In this document: positions 24,341 to 32,608 of the stretch, piece by piece
Layout of the letters: every line of letters starts with the position of its first letter
Position numbering within the stretch: position 1 is the first letter of the stretch
Assembly (NCBI GenBank): GCA_015490155.1
Contig: WFYI01000106.1
Coordinates: 1-34,397 of the forward strand
From: Aquificaceae bacterium
GTDB lineage: Bacteria > Aquificota > Aquificia > Aquificales > Aquificaceae
Reading direction: 5' to 3'
Length of the DNA: 34,397 bases
The notes under the pieces: generated by a model
What the model was told of the DNA's origin: nothing
What the model saw: only the letters and a program-made list of their open reading frames with translations
Database searches by the model: none
Translations under genes and position numbers: made by a program

Positions 24341-25309
24341 ATGAGGCTTACGTATGTATTCGTTGCTTTAATGTTATGTTTTCTTGCGCTTGTTTATTCT
24401 GTATTTATGCCCGTAAGAATTGAGGAACCAAAAGTGGTTAACATACCTTTGGGGACACCTGTAATCAAGGTGGCAAGCTTACTCTCAAAGGAGGGGATAC
24501 TTAGAAACCCTTACTCTTTTCTTACCATCCATGTATTTTACAGAAAGAAAATCATTTCCGGAGAGTACGAGTTTACAGGGGTGCTTTCTCCGTTTGAGGT
24601 GTACAAAACTCTATCCGAGGGTAGAAGCAAACTCTACAGAGTTACAATTCCGGAGGGTAGCGACCTTTTAGATATAGCAAATATACTCTCGGAATATGGA
24701 ATAACCGATAAATATAGGTTTATGGAACTCGTATTCAATCCAGAGACCTCCAAAAGGTACGGTATTAATCTTCCTACCATGGAAGGCTTTTTGTTCCCGG
24801 ATACTTATTACTTTTCTCGTGGAACATCTCCCGAGAAAGTTGTAGAGGTTATGTATACGAACTTTTTGAAAAAAACACAAGCGCTGAGAAAGGAATTAAG
24901 AGATAGAAAGCTAAGTTTGGAGAGATGGGTGATAATAGCATCGATGATAGAAAAGGAGACAGCCTTAAACCACGAGAAACCACTCGTGTCCGCGGTAATA
25001 TACAACCGGTTGAAAATGGGAATGAAACTTCAGATAGACCCTACCGTTATATACGCTATAAAGATTATGGGAAATTGGGACAGTAAGCTTAATCCCTCAG
25101 AGCTGAAGCTGAACAGCTTTTACAACACATACATGTTCAAGGGCTTACCGCCTACACCTATATGCAACCCGGGATTGGAGTCCCTTAAAGCAGCTCTCTA
25201 TCCTGCAGATGTGGATTACCTGTACTTTGTAGCCGATGGCAAGGGTGGACATATTTTTAGCAAAACTTACAGAGAACATCTAAAAAACATAAGGAAGATA
25301 TCCAGATGA
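24341..25309 (+). CDS. mltG: Endolytic murein transglycosylase MltG
   Basis: 322 residues (YceG family), inner membrane, that cleaves nascent glycan strands and sets their length. An N-terminal membrane helix (4-22) precedes a LysM-like subdomain (about 33-90) and the catalytic domain. Catalytic block SMIEKETALNHEK (201-213) carries the active Glu. NRLKMGMKLQIDPTVIY (222-238) and GLPPTPICNPG near 268 are conserved. The start ATG is nine bases from the divergent STT3 gene and has no ribosome site. The folC gene overlaps its end by four bases. Confidence 0.95.
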   Translation: MRLTYVFVALMLCFLALVYSVFMPVRIEEPKVVNIPLGTPVIKVASLLSKEGILRNPYSFLTIHVFYRKKIISGEYEFTGVLSPFEVYKTLSEGRSKLYRVTIPEGSDLLDIANILSEYGITDKYRFMELVFNPETSKRYGINLPTMEGFLFPDTYYFSRGTSPEKVVEVMYTNFLKKTQALRKELRDRKLSLERWVIIASMIEKETALNHEKPLVSAVIYNRLKMGMKLQIDPTVIYAIKIMGNWDSKLNPSELKLNSFYNTYMFKGLPPTPICNPGLESLKAALYPADVDYLYFVADGKGGHIFSKTYREHLKNIRKISR

Positions 25310-26529
25310 CCATGCAACTGTGGGAACTGTATAAGGGAAAGGACTACCATATTGAGCCTACGCTCGAAAGAATAAAAAGGGCTGTGGAGTACATAAATTA
25401 TCCTAACAGGAAGTATTTAAGCCTCCTTGTGGGTGGTACAAACGGAAAAGGCTCTACCTGCGCATTTACAGAAAGCATACTCAGACATCACGGATACAAA
25501 ACCGGTTGGTTTGTATCACCTCACCTTGTAAGGGAGGAGGAAAGGTGGAGGATTAACTCAGAGCTTATAGATGAGGACACGCTCAAAGCCTACGTAAACG
25601 AATTAAGGAGAGTTTTCGAGAAATTTGAGCTCACCTACTTTGAAGCTGCTACACTGATAGCGATTCAGTACTTCAGAGATGTGAAAGTGGACATAGCGGT
25701 ATTTGAGGTAGGCTTGGGAGGTAGATGGGACGCAACCAAGATATGTGAGCCTTCAGCGGTTGCTATAACCAACGTAGAGAGGGACCATACGAGGTGGCTC
25801 GGTAGAAGTATATGGGAAATAGCTAAGGAAAAGGTGGAACTCTACAGGGAAGGCAGCCCGTTAGTTATAGGTTCAGCAAGGTACCCCCTTTATCCCGCAG
25901 CCCGTAGCAAAGCGAACCTGAAAGACCTCAAGGTTGCAGGGATAGACTTCAATTACTATGGGGAAGTAAGGAAAGGAGAAACTTTTTTAAAGCACTTATC
26001 CACGGATACCATAACCTTAAAGGACGCGGAGCTTGGATTATGGGGAAGGTGGCAGATAGATAACGCAGCCTTATCTGTCAAGCTCGCGGAGGAGGTGATA
26101 AGGCTCAAAGGAGGAACACTTATAAAAGCTTTATGGGACACTCGCTTAGAAGGCAGAATGGAGATTTTAAGAAAAGACCCGCTTTTTATGGTAGATGGTG
26201 CCCATAACCCTTATGCGGTAGAGAAGGTTGTGTCTGAGGTAGCTAAATACATACCTGACATAGATATACTATTTACGGGCTTAAGGGAAAAGGAATGGAA
26301 AGAATCGATGAGGATTTTACGGAAATTCACGGATAAGATATACCTTTTGGAGGTCAGCCATCACAGGGGGGAGCCTATAGAAAAGCTCGTTGAGGAAGCA
26401 AGAAAACTCCAGTACAATAAAATAAAAGTATTTAAAAGTTCAAGGGAGGTTTTAGAATACGAAGAACCTATGCTGGCTTTAGGCTCACTTTATCTCGTAG
26501 GAGAGATTAAGAAGCTATTTTTAGAATAA
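25306..26529 (+). CDS. folC: Folylpolyglutamate / dihydrofolate synthase FolC
   Basis: 407 residues, cytosolic Mur-ligase-family enzyme adding glutamate to folates (and possibly making dihydrofolate from dihydropteroate). The P-loop is VGGTNGKGSTC (42-52). Then follow SPHLVREEERWRIN, FEVGLGGRWDATK with the metal site, the TNVERDH block, and a C-terminal domain starting near MVDGAHNPYAVEKV. A GRWDATK reading in place of the common GRLDATN is a small local variation. It is coupled to mltG by an ATGA overlap. Confidence 0.95.
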   Translation: MTMQLWELYKGKDYHIEPTLERIKRAVEYINYPNRKYLSLLVGGTNGKGSTCAFTESILRHHGYKTGWFVSPHLVREEERWRINSELIDEDTLKAYVNELRRVFEKFELTYFEAATLIAIQYFRDVKVDIAVFEVGLGGRWDATKICEPSAVAITNVERDHTRWLGRSIWEIAKEKVELYREGSPLVIGSARYPLYPAARSKANLKDLKVAGIDFNYYGEVRKGETFLKHLSTDTITLKDAELGLWGRWQIDNAALSVKLAEEVIRLKGGTLIKALWDTRLEGRMEILRKDPLFMVDGAHNPYAVEKVVSEVAKYIPDIDILFTGLREKEWKESMRILRKFTDKIYLLEVSHHRGEPIEKLVEEARKLQYNKIKVFKSSREVLEYEEPMLALGSLYLVGEIKKLFLE

Positions 26530-26550
26530 AATTAACCTGAGCTTAGCACT

Positions 26551-27771
26551 ATGTTTGTAGTATTTAAGCAGCCCGTAGTCGACGGAGAAAAGAATGTCGT
26601 TTTCTACGAAGCCCTTTTAAAGGATATAAAAACGAAAAAATACCCGGAGGATATAGACCCTTTTAAAGCTTCTTCCATAGCCGTAAACCTGCTTATGGAA
26701 CTCGGGTTAGAGCGAATAACTCAGGGGAAGAAGATATTTATAAACGTGCCTTCGTTGTTCTTGAGGGCATCTATGTTTGAGCTTTTGCCCCCGGAGTACA
26801 TAGGTATCGAGCTTGTCGAAAACAAAGAAATTACCAATGACCTCCTGCAGGCAGTAAATACGCTGGTAAAAAGAGGCTTCACTTTTATAATTGATGACTT
26901 TGGATTTGAGAAGATAAATTATCTGTCTCTCCTGGGCAAGTGCCACGGGGTAAAGATAGATATAAGCGCCGGTATATACGACGATGAAGATATGAGGGAG
27001 ATATTACATATACTCGAAGAGCTGGGTAAGGAAACTATAGCTAAGAATATAGCTACCGAAGAGGATTTTAAACGCGCAAAAGAATTTGGTTTTAACTACT
27101 TTCAAGGTTTTTACACAGGTAAGCCTGAGCCTGTGAGAGATGTTAAGAGCTTCTACTTTATGAAGAGGACGATAATAGAGCTTTACAAAGCCCTAAAGGG
27201 TAGAAACCTAAAGAAAGCCGCTGAGGTTATAGAGAGCGATGTTGGGGCAACCTACAGACTCCTAAGCTTTGTCAGGGCAAACTACAAGGAAGCTAATCAC
27301 ATAGATTCGGTAGAGTCAGCGGTGTCCTTCCTCAACGTGAATAAAATGGCAAACTTTACCCTGTCCCTTGCTATAACGGAACTTTTTGCCGGCATAGAGG
27401 AGGAAGAGTTTATAAGGGCGTCCCTTTTTAGAGCGAGCTTAGCTGAGGAACTCACAAAGATGTTCGCTCCCGATAGGAGTGAAAAAGCCTACCTGATGGG
27501 TCTGTTTTCTATGACTAAATATCTTATAGGAGAAGCTCCAGAGGATGTGGCAAGGGAACTTAACCTTGATAAAGACATAATTACCGCTTACGAAAAAAGG
27601 AATAATGAACTCGGCTTGATACTGTCGATAGTAGAGCTTTTAGAGGACAAAGCGGAAAAGTCTATAATTGATAAGGTAGCCAGAATCCTAAGAACAGACC
27701 CAAAAGATATAAGGAAGGCTATAAAGAAAGCAAGGGCAACAGCCCAAAGGCTATTTGCCCCTATTCGGTAG
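26551..27771 (+). CDS. EAL-HDOD (YuxH-type) signalling protein with degenerate EAL domain
   Basis: 406 residues. The EAL fold (1-200) keeps YEALL (E20), INVPS (N65), E87, IIDDFGFE (D115/D116) and KIDIS (K135). The AEGVET motif reads IAKNIATEE, so two Glu residues needed for metal binding and catalysis are lost; DDFGTG is DDFGFE. Cyclic di-GMP hydrolysis is therefore unlikely, though binding is possible. The HDOD domain (about 205-400) lacks HD-type metal residues, as is normal for HDOD. Such proteins control motility and cyclic-di-GMP responses in other bacteria. It starts 21 bases after folC, and its last 11 bases overlap the convergent CcsB-type gene. Confidence 0.88.
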   Translation: MFVVFKQPVVDGEKNVVFYEALLKDIKTKKYPEDIDPFKASSIAVNLLMELGLERITQGKKIFINVPSLFLRASMFELLPPEYIGIELVENKEITNDLLQAVNTLVKRGFTFIIDDFGFEKINYLSLLGKCHGVKIDISAGIYDDEDMREILHILEELGKETIAKNIATEEDFKRAKEFGFNYFQGFYTGKPEPVRDVKSFYFMKRTIIELYKALKGRNLKKAAEVIESDVGATYRLLSFVRANYKEANHIDSVESAVSFLNVNKMANFTLSLAITELFAGIEEEEFIRASLFRASLAEELTKMFAPDRSEKAYLMGLFSMTKYLIGEAPEDVARELNLDKDIITAYEKRNNELGLILSIVELLEDKAEKSIIDKVARILRTDPKDIRKAIKKARATAQRLFAPIR

Positions 27772-28699
27772 CGTAACTGTGCAATCCGGGGAAGTAAAGA
27801 TTAATAGCAAAGAAGCATATAAGAACAGTTACAAATCCTGCAACCACCATCCACGCAACTCTTTTACCCTTCCAACCCATAAGTTGCCTCGCATGAAGGT
27901 AAGCACCGAAGAAAAGCCAAACTATAAGTGACCAAACTTCCTTGGGGTCCCAGCTCCAGTATCCGCCCCACGCTTCGTTTGCCCACGCCGCTCCGAGTAT
28001 TATCGAAGCAGTCCAAACCGGAAAGACGATAGCTATGGATTTGTAGGTTATCTCGTCGAGAAGTTCTTTTGACGGGAGGTAGTTTTTAGCAAACCGTGAG
28101 TTTTCAAAGTACTCCTTTACGAGGTATGCCACCGCACCCCCGAAGGCTACCGTAAATCCTGCATAGCCTATAAATGCAGTTACCACGTGTATGTATAGCC
28201 AGTAGCTCCTGAGCGCCGGCATGAGGGGTTGTATATCGTGGGAAGCTTTGAATATCGCGTAGGCGGATGTAAAGAATATCAACGGTAGAACAAAAGCCCC
28301 TATAACCTTAAAGCCATACTTTCTCTCAACGACGAGGTAAACCAATCCCGCTATAAAGCTCCAGAAAGTCAGAGCTTCAAAAAGATTGCTCCAGGGTGGG
28401 TGGAATATACCCATCTGGTAGCTTTCTATACCCCTTCTTATCATTCCGGTAAGGTTCAAAGTGAGTCCAAAAACTAGGACCAGGGTTCCTATATTACCGA
28501 GTATCTTTTCCCTGAGAAAAGCATATGCAAAGTAAACAAGAGAGCCGAGACCGTAAACCAGCATGGCGGACTTGTACCAGAAAGTATTGGGGTAAGGTAG
28601 TAGAGAAAGTAAAACCGCACCCAAAACACAGGCTACCCCCACGAGGAGGTCTAAAGATAGAAAACTTGCCTTCTTCCTTTCTACGTATACCTCTTTCAT
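27761..28699 (-). CDS. Cytochrome c assembly protein, CcsA/ResC family (c-type biogenesis system II)
   Basis: 312 residues with about eight membrane helices. The heme-handling WWD motif is WANEAWGGYWSWDPKEVW (239-256). Conserved His residues include H171 (SYWLYIHVVTAF), H269 (GAYLHARQ) and H307 (PGLHSYATE). With a CcsB/Ccs1-type partner it delivers heme to apocytochromes on the outer face of the membrane. The partner gene is not in the window. In gene naming this family is called CcsA or CcsB depending on the organism and is unrelated to citryl-CoA synthetase. It follows rplI by 12 bases and has only a weak ribosome site. Confidence 0.92.
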   Translation of the reverse strand: MKEVYVERKKASFLSLDLLVGVACVLGAVLLSLLPYPNTFWYKSAMLVYGLGSLVYFAYAFLREKILGNIGTLVLVFGLTLNLTGMIRRGIESYQMGIFHPPWSNLFEALTFWSFIAGLVYLVVERKYGFKVIGAFVLPLIFFTSAYAIFKASHDIQPLMPALRSYWLYIHVVTAFIGYAGFTVAFGGAVAYLVKEYFENSRFAKNYLPSKELLDEITYKSIAIVFPVWTASIILGAAWANEAWGGYWSWDPKEVWSLIVWLFFGAYLHARQLMGWKGKRVAWMVVAGFVTVLICFFAINLYFPGLHSYATE

Positions 28700-28711
28700 A
28701 GTTTTAGTAAT

Positions 28712-29164
28712 TTATTCCTCTTCCTCGGGTTTGACATCTACTTTTATATCAACGCTAACTTCCCTGTGCAGTCTCACGCTGATTGTGTGTATACCTATTT
28801 CCCTTATGCCGCTTTTCATAAGTATATTCTTCCTGTCAAGCTCAAAACCCTTTTCCTTAAGAGCCTGAAGGATATCCGATACGGTAACGGAGCCGAACAA
28901 CTTTCCACCTTCTCCGACCTTTCTCTTTACCTCTACGATTGTACCTTCAAGCTTCTTGGCAATCTTCTGGGCGCTTTCCTTTTCCCTCTCTAACTTGCGC
29001 CTTTTCTGGGCAAGGATATCTCTTATATGCTTCACGTTGCCTTCGGTGGCAGGAAGAGCCAACCCTCGGGGGATAAGGTAGTTATTTGCAAAGCCATCCT
29101 TTACCTCTATTACGTCTCCCATAAACCCGTAACCTTCCAAATCACTTCTTAGTATTACCTTCAT
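28712..29164 (-). CDS. rplI: Ribosomal protein L9
   Basis: 150 residues: the N-terminal rRNA-binding domain (MKVILRSDLEGYGFMGDVIE, NNYLIPRGLA near 27-36), the long connecting helix (about 40-75) and the C-terminal domain. The tail is acidic. It ends the rpsF-ssb-rpsR-rplI operon. The ATG lacks a Shine-Dalgarno sequence and is preceded by a strong hairpin 20 bases upstream, so its translation may depend on structure or on a short ORF in the 153-base spacer. Confidence 0.98.
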   Translation of the reverse strand: MKVILRSDLEGYGFMGDVIEVKDGFANNYLIPRGLALPATEGNVKHIRDILAQKRRKLEREKESAQKIAKKLEGTIVEVKRKVGEGGKLFGSVTVSDILQALKEKGFELDRKNILMKSGIREIGIHTISVRLHREVSVDIKVDVKPEEEE

Positions 29165-29181
29165 AGCTATAACCGTTTATC

Positions 29182-29282
29182 CAGACTGTATGTGAGCTAT
29201 ACAGTCCGGAGCTGGGCTATTTGTACCCCGCCTGTTAAAAGTGTCCACAGACCCAGCGGGCGGCATTTGGACACCTGTATAC
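29182..29282 (-). promoter_or_regulatory. Structured spacer between rpsR and rplI with alternative pairings
   Basis: Several perfect pairings can form in the 153-base gap. Hairpin A is 29184-29191 with 29199-29206 (8 bp, seven-base loop), extendable past one mismatch. Hairpin B is 29241-29247 with 29268-29274 (7 bp). GCTGGG 29211-29216 can pair with CCCAGC 29252-29257 inside the loop of B, a pseudoknot arrangement. CCGCC 29228-29232 can pair with GGCGG 29259-29263. ATACAG in hairpin A can instead pair with CTGTAT at 29275-29280. Such competing pairings suggest a switching leader. I do not recognise a known riboswitch or a tRNA. Confidence 0.5.
29197..29274 (-). CDS. Possible 25-residue leader peptide before rplI
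   Basis: GTG at 29274 is preceded at seven bases by AAGGAGG (29282-29288, minus strand), the best Shine-Dalgarno placement in the operon, although rplI itself has none. The frame runs 25 codons (VSKCRPLGLWTLL at the start) to TAG at 29197-29199. The start codon lies in one arm of hairpin B, and the stop lies in hairpin A. The peptide resembles nothing known. Translating it would disrupt B and reach A, so it could act as a leader ORF. It is short enough to be chance. Confidence 0.35.
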   Translation of the reverse strand: MSKCRPLGLWTLLTGGVQIAQLRTV

Positions 29283-29317
29283 CTCCTTGTACCCATGGTG
29301 ATAATTAGCCTCTAACT

Positions 29318-29539
29318 TTAAGAAACCACGTAAGGTAGAAGGGCTAACTGTCTTGCCCTTTTTATCTGAACGGTGAGCTTTCTCTGGTGCTTTGCGCACA
29401 GTCCCGTTTGCCTTCTGGACTTTATCTTTCCTCTGTCAGTCATAAATTGCCTCATTTCCTCGTAGTTCTTGTAGTCAGGGTCTCTCTTTTGCTCACAGTA
29501 AAAGCAAACCTTCTTCTTTGCGGGTCTTTTTATAGACAT
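29318..29539 (-). CDS. rpsR: Ribosomal protein S18, zinc-ligand form
   Basis: 73 residues, binds 16S rRNA with S6 on the small-subunit platform. It keeps Cys/His ligands C12, C15 (CFYC), C48 and H51 (CAKH), the zinc-binding variant. KSRRQTGLCAKHQRKL is the family core. A GGAGG ribosome site lies seven bases before the ATG. Confidence 0.97.
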   Translation of the reverse strand: MSIKRPAKKKVCFYCEQKRDPDYKNYEEMRQFMTDRGKIKSRRQTGLCAKHQRKLTVQIKRARQLALLPYVVS

Positions 29540-29554
29540 ATCTAAACCTCCTTT

Positions 29555-30004
29555 TTAAAAGGGTATCTCGTCGTCTTCATCTTTAAATGGCTTACCCTCA
29601 TCTAACTTTTTAAGCTCTTCATTCACGTCATCTGGTATGTCCATACCGGTGATTTCTTCCTCCTCAACCTCTTCGCCCATTTTGGGCTTGCGGATAATCC
29701 TTACTGACTCAGCGACTATTCTGACCCTGCTGTAATTCTTACCGTCCTGTCCAGTCCACCTGTCTTGAGTAAGCCTGCCCTCCAAAACTACGGTATATCC
29801 TTTTGCCAACCTATCAGCGAGGTTTTCAGCGAGCTTCCCGTAAGCTTTTACATCAAAAAAGTGGCTTTCTTCCTTCCACTCGTCACCCATCTTGTACCTA
29901 CGGTTATAGGCTAAGGTAAACTCGCATACAGGTGTGCCAGATGGCAGGTATTTTATAGATGGGTCGGCTGTAAGGTTTCCTATTAATAGGACTTTGTTCA
30001 GCAT
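29555..30004 (-). CDS. ssb: Single-stranded DNA-binding protein SSB
   Basis: 149 residues. The OB fold occupies about 1-105 (MLNKVLLIGNLTADPSIKY, FFDVKAYGKLAENL). An acidic linker follows, and the C-terminal tip DEDDEIPF is the protein-interaction peptide used to recruit repair and replication factors. It lies between rpsF and rpsR, the usual bacterial order. An AGGGAGGG ribosome site precedes the ATG. Confidence 0.98.
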   Translation of the reverse strand: MLNKVLLIGNLTADPSIKYLPSGTPVCEFTLAYNRRYKMGDEWKEESHFFDVKAYGKLAENLADRLAKGYTVVLEGRLTQDRWTGQDGKNYSRVRIVAESVRIIRKPKMGEEVEEEEITGMDIPDDVNEELKKLDEGKPFKDEDDEIPF

Positions 30005-30017
30005 AACTGAACCCTCC

Positions 30018-30359
30018 CTACTTTTTAGCTTTCAGTACGTCACCTTCCTTTATCTGAAAGGTCATCCACCTTATAACATTTTCATTTATCCTGAAGAAGA
30101 AATCAAGGTCGTTGGGGAGTTCCGGATTAGTTGTTTTGAACTGAAGTAATATGTACCTGCCGTGACTGAAGTCTTCTATCCTGTATGCCATGCTTTTATT
30201 TCCCCAGTCCTCTTCGTAGAGTATCTCTCCTCCCTTCTGGGTAATCTGCTCCTTTACTTCTTCAAATATCTTACGGCTTTCCTCTTCTGTAAGAGTAGGT
30301 TTTAGAACAAAGACGGTCTCGTAAAACCTTTCGGTTTTATAGTGTCTATTTCTCGGCAT
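30018..30359 (-). CDS. rpsF: Ribosomal protein S6
   Basis: 113 residues, partner of S18. The ferredoxin-like core begins at RFYETVFVLKPTLTEEE, with the conserved WGNKSMAYRIEDFSHGRYILLQF-type central strands (split here for length: WGNKSMAYRI, then HGRYILLQF). The N-terminal basic extension MPRNRHYK is short. A CAGGAGG ribosome site lies eight bases before the ATG. It is first in the rpsF-ssb-rpsR-rplI operon. Confidence 0.97.
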   Translation of the reverse strand: MPRNRHYKTERFYETVFVLKPTLTEEESRKIFEEVKEQITQKGGEILYEEDWGNKSMAYRIEDFSHGRYILLQFKTTNPELPNDLDFFFRINENVIRWMTFQIKEGDVLKAKK

Positions 30360-30434
30360 TCTCTTACCTCCTGGTCTTTAAGGTCTCCCGTCCTGCGCAG
30401 AGCGGGAAACGAGGTTTTAAGTGGAAAAATTATA
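30360..30434 (-). promoter_or_regulatory. rpsF operon promoter and leader hairpin
   Basis: TATAAT on the minus strand (30429-30434) gives a predicted start near 30422 and a leader of about 62 bases. The leader contains a long imperfect hairpin: 30388-30395 pairs with 30408-30415 (GTYTCCCG/CGGGAGAC type), and the central CTGCGCAG at 30398-30405 is self-complementary. In many bacteria S6:S18 bind the rpsF leader to repress the operon; whether this hairpin is that element is not proven. No good -35 box is seen. Confidence 0.5.
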
Positions 30435-30448
30435 CAACTTTTTTCCTT

Positions 30449-31342
30449 TTATTGCCCCTCTTCCTGAACCTCCGGACTCTCAGTAGTAGTTTGAGAGCCT
30501 TTGAAGAACTTATTACTCAAGTCAAGGACGAATGCACTCGCTACGAACACAGAGGAGAAAGTACCTACTACAACACCTACAACGAAAGCAAACATTATGT
30601 TTGAGAGTGCGTATCCGCCAAGCACGAACAAGGTAAAGGAGGTTGCAAAGGTAGTTAGAGAGGTCATTATGGTACGCGATAGAGTTTGGTTGATGGATAG
30701 ATTCATTATTTCTTTAAGCTCCAAGTTTTTCCTAATCCTTAGATTCTCTCTTATCCTGTCGAATATAACTACCGTATCTGCCACCGAGTATCCCGCTACT
30801 ACGAGAATTGCCGAGACCACTTCAAGGTTTACCTCTCTAAAGGTTAAGGAATAAGCGCCCAGCACCGTAACTACGTCGTGTACAAGGGCAAGTATGGCTC
30901 CCGCTCCCCAAAGGGGTTTAAATCTGAATGCTATGTACAAGAGTATCCCAGCGAGTGCGGTTAAAACGGCGAGAATCGCCTTCTGTTTTAGCTCTCCGCT
31001 TATGACACTCCCTATTTTCTCCTTCCTTATTAGGGTATATTTCCCGAAATTCTTAAATATCTCTTCAGCTTTAGATATTTCTTCCCCTTCTCTGACTTTG
31101 ACTATGAAGGTTCCGTCCTGTGTTTCCTGAAGCAGAAAGGACTCAAAACCTGCTGCTTTAAGGGCTTTTCTCAACTTTCCTATGTCCGGGTGTTTCTCAA
31201 ACCTTACCTCTATAACGGTTCCACCTGTGAAATCCAGACCGAGGTTCATCCCTCTGGTCATAAGGAGGAAAATACTGCCTACTATAAGTACGAGAGAGAT
31301 ACCGTAAGCGATAAACCTATGTTTCAGGAAATCGATTTGCAT
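30449..31342 (-). CDS. secF: Protein translocase subunit SecF
   Basis: 297 residues, six membrane helices, RND-related partner of SecD that pulls exported proteins across using the proton gradient. The periplasmic P1-like segment starts at [15 protein letters not shown] (34-48). Later landmarks are [20 protein letters not shown] (with the DRIREN turn) and [13 protein letters not shown]. Its ATG overlaps the hpf stop by one base (TAATG). SecD is not adjacent in this window, unlike the usual secD-secF pairing. Confidence 0.96.
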   Translation of the reverse strand: MQIDFLKHRFIAYGISLVLIVGSIFLLMTRGMNLGLDFTGGTVIEVRFEKHPDIGKLRKALKAAGFESFLLQETQDGTFIVKVREGEEISKAEEIFKNFGKYTLIRKEKIGSVISGELKQKAILAVLTALAGILLYIAFRFKPLWGAGAILALVHDVVTVLGAYSLTFREVNLEVVSAILVVAGYSVADTVVIFDRIRENLRIRKNLELKEIMNLSINQTLSRTIMTSLTTFATSFTLFVLGGYALSNIMFAFVVGVVVGTFSSVFVASAFVLDLSNKFFKGSQTTTESPEVQEEGQ

Positions 31343-31944
31343 TATAGAGCCTTACACTCCGTATTTATGATGCCGAAGTTACCACCCTTTTTCCTGTAGA
31401 TTATCCTTAGCTTACCTGTACTTATATCGACAAAGGGCATAAAGAAAGTTCCCGTCTCTTCGAGTTCAAGCATGGCATCTTCTACGCTCATGGGTTTGTC
31501 TACTACAAGCTCTTCTTCAACCACAAGGGGTTTTTCTCTATCTTCCGGTGGGAGCGGTTGGGGTGTGTGCATCTGTTCTTTAAGTTTTGCACCCTTTCTC
31601 CTTAAAACGAGCCTTCTCTGCTTTAACTTTATTAGCTGTCTCTCTACCTCGTCCAGCACCATGTCAAGGGCGCTGAACACGTCTACATCTTCCTCCCAAG
31701 CGTGTATAGCCCCGTTGGGAAGAGTTTTTAGATATATGTCCAAGTCTACCCTGTAAATTGTCGTTTTGCTTTCACCCGCAAAGTCCTTATGCCTTGACCT
31801 TACGCTCGATATAGTTACCACTACCTCCACCTGGTCTTCTCCCGCTTCCTTGAGGTACCTATCAAATCTGTGGAGCTTATTTTCTATGTAACCTTTCATA
31901 GCGTCGGTTATTTCAATATCAACGCCCCTGTACTCTATGTTCAT
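31342..31944 (-). CDS. hpf: Ribosome hibernation promoting factor, long form (HPF)
   Basis: 200 residues. The N-terminal domain (1-105, [20 protein letters not shown]) binds the decoding centre. A basic linker follows, then a Pro-rich spacer and a C-terminal dimerisation domain (about 140-195, ending GNFGIINTE) that joins two ribosomes into 100S dimers. A GGAGG ribosome site (31951-31955) precedes the ATG. It is divergent from hisH across 43 bases and coupled to secF. Confidence 0.93.
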   Translation of the reverse strand: MNIEYRGVDIEITDAMKGYIENKLHRFDRYLKEAGEDQVEVVVTISSVRSRHKDFAGESKTTIYRVDLDIYLKTLPNGAIHAWEEDVDVFSALDMVLDEVERQLIKLKQRRLVLRRKGAKLKEQMHTPQPLPPEDREKPLVVEEELVVDKPMSVEDAMLELEETGTFFMPFVDISTGKLRIIYRKKGGNFGIINTECKAL

Positions 31945-31964
31945 TTTTAACCTCCAAACTGGAT

Positions 31965-31973
31965 TGGTATAGT
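31965..31973 (+). promoter_or_regulatory. Extended -10 box of hisH
   Basis: TGGTATAGT fits the extended -10 pattern TGnTATAAT with one mismatch. It ends 14 bases before the hisH ATG, leaving a leader of about seven bases and no Shine-Dalgarno sequence. Confidence 0.45.
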
Positions 31974-31987
31974 ATTTTATTCTAAAA

Positions 31988-32608
31988 ATGCGAGTCCTTG
32001 TTATAGATTACGGAATGGGAAACTTGAGGAGCGTTTCCAAAGCTCTGGAACACGTGGGATTTACAGAGGTCATAGTTTCTTCTGATAAAGACATGATTTT
32101 TCGCGTAGATGCCCTCGTTTTGCCGGGTGTGGGGGCTTTCAAAGACGCTATGGAAAACCTCAAAAGGCTAAATTTGATAACGCCTCTGATGGATTACATA
32201 GAGGGAGGAAAGCCCTTCTTAGGTATCTGCCTCGGCTTGCAACTTTTATTCGAAAGGAGTTATGAATTTGGGGAGTCGGAAGGGCTGGGTATTTTGGAGG
32301 GTGAGGTATCTTTACTGCCCAAGGGCGTGAAAATCCCCCACATAGGTTGGAATCAGGTGTGGCTTAAACAAAAAGAGGGTATGTTCGAAGGTGTAAACGA
32401 CGGAGACTTCTTTTATTTTGTCCATTCCTATAGGGTAGTTCCGACGAGGGAAGACGTAATAGCCTCAACCACCGACTACGGGGACTACTTCGTATCCTCG
32501 GTTCAATATCAGAATATCTGGGCTGTCCAGTTCCATCCAGAAAAGAGCCAAAAGCTGGGACTACAACTTCTTAGGAACTTTTATAGAGAGGTTAGTGGCA
32601 AGAATTGA
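31988..32608 (+). CDS. hisH: Imidazole glycerol phosphate synthase, glutaminase subunit HisH
   Basis: 206 residues, class I glutamine amidotransferase that feeds ammonia to HisF in histidine synthesis. The catalytic Cys is C81 in FLGICLGLQLLF; the His/Glu pair is in QFHPEKSQ (H183, E185). VLPGVGAFKDAM (44-55) forms part of the oxyanion region. Length is normal. No other his gene is present here, so histidine genes appear scattered, as is common in Aquificales. A small ORF overlaps its stop. Confidence 0.97.
   Translation: MRVLVIDYGMGNLRSVSKALEHVGFTEVIVSSDKDMIFRVDALVLPGVGAFKDAMENLKRLNLITPLMDYIEGGKPFLGICLGLQLLFERSYEFGESEGLGILEGEVSLLPKGVKIPHIGWNQVWLKQKEGMFEGVNDGDFFYFVHSYRVVPTREDVIASTTDYGDYFVSSVQYQNIWAVQFHPEKSQKLGLQLLRNFYREVSGKN

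Noticed and set aside
29165-29317. tRNA or known riboswitch in the rpsR-rplI gap
   Set aside because: A GGGTACAAATAGCCC stretch resembles a T-arm, but no acceptor stem or anticodon arm can be formed, and no riboswitch core that I know fits.
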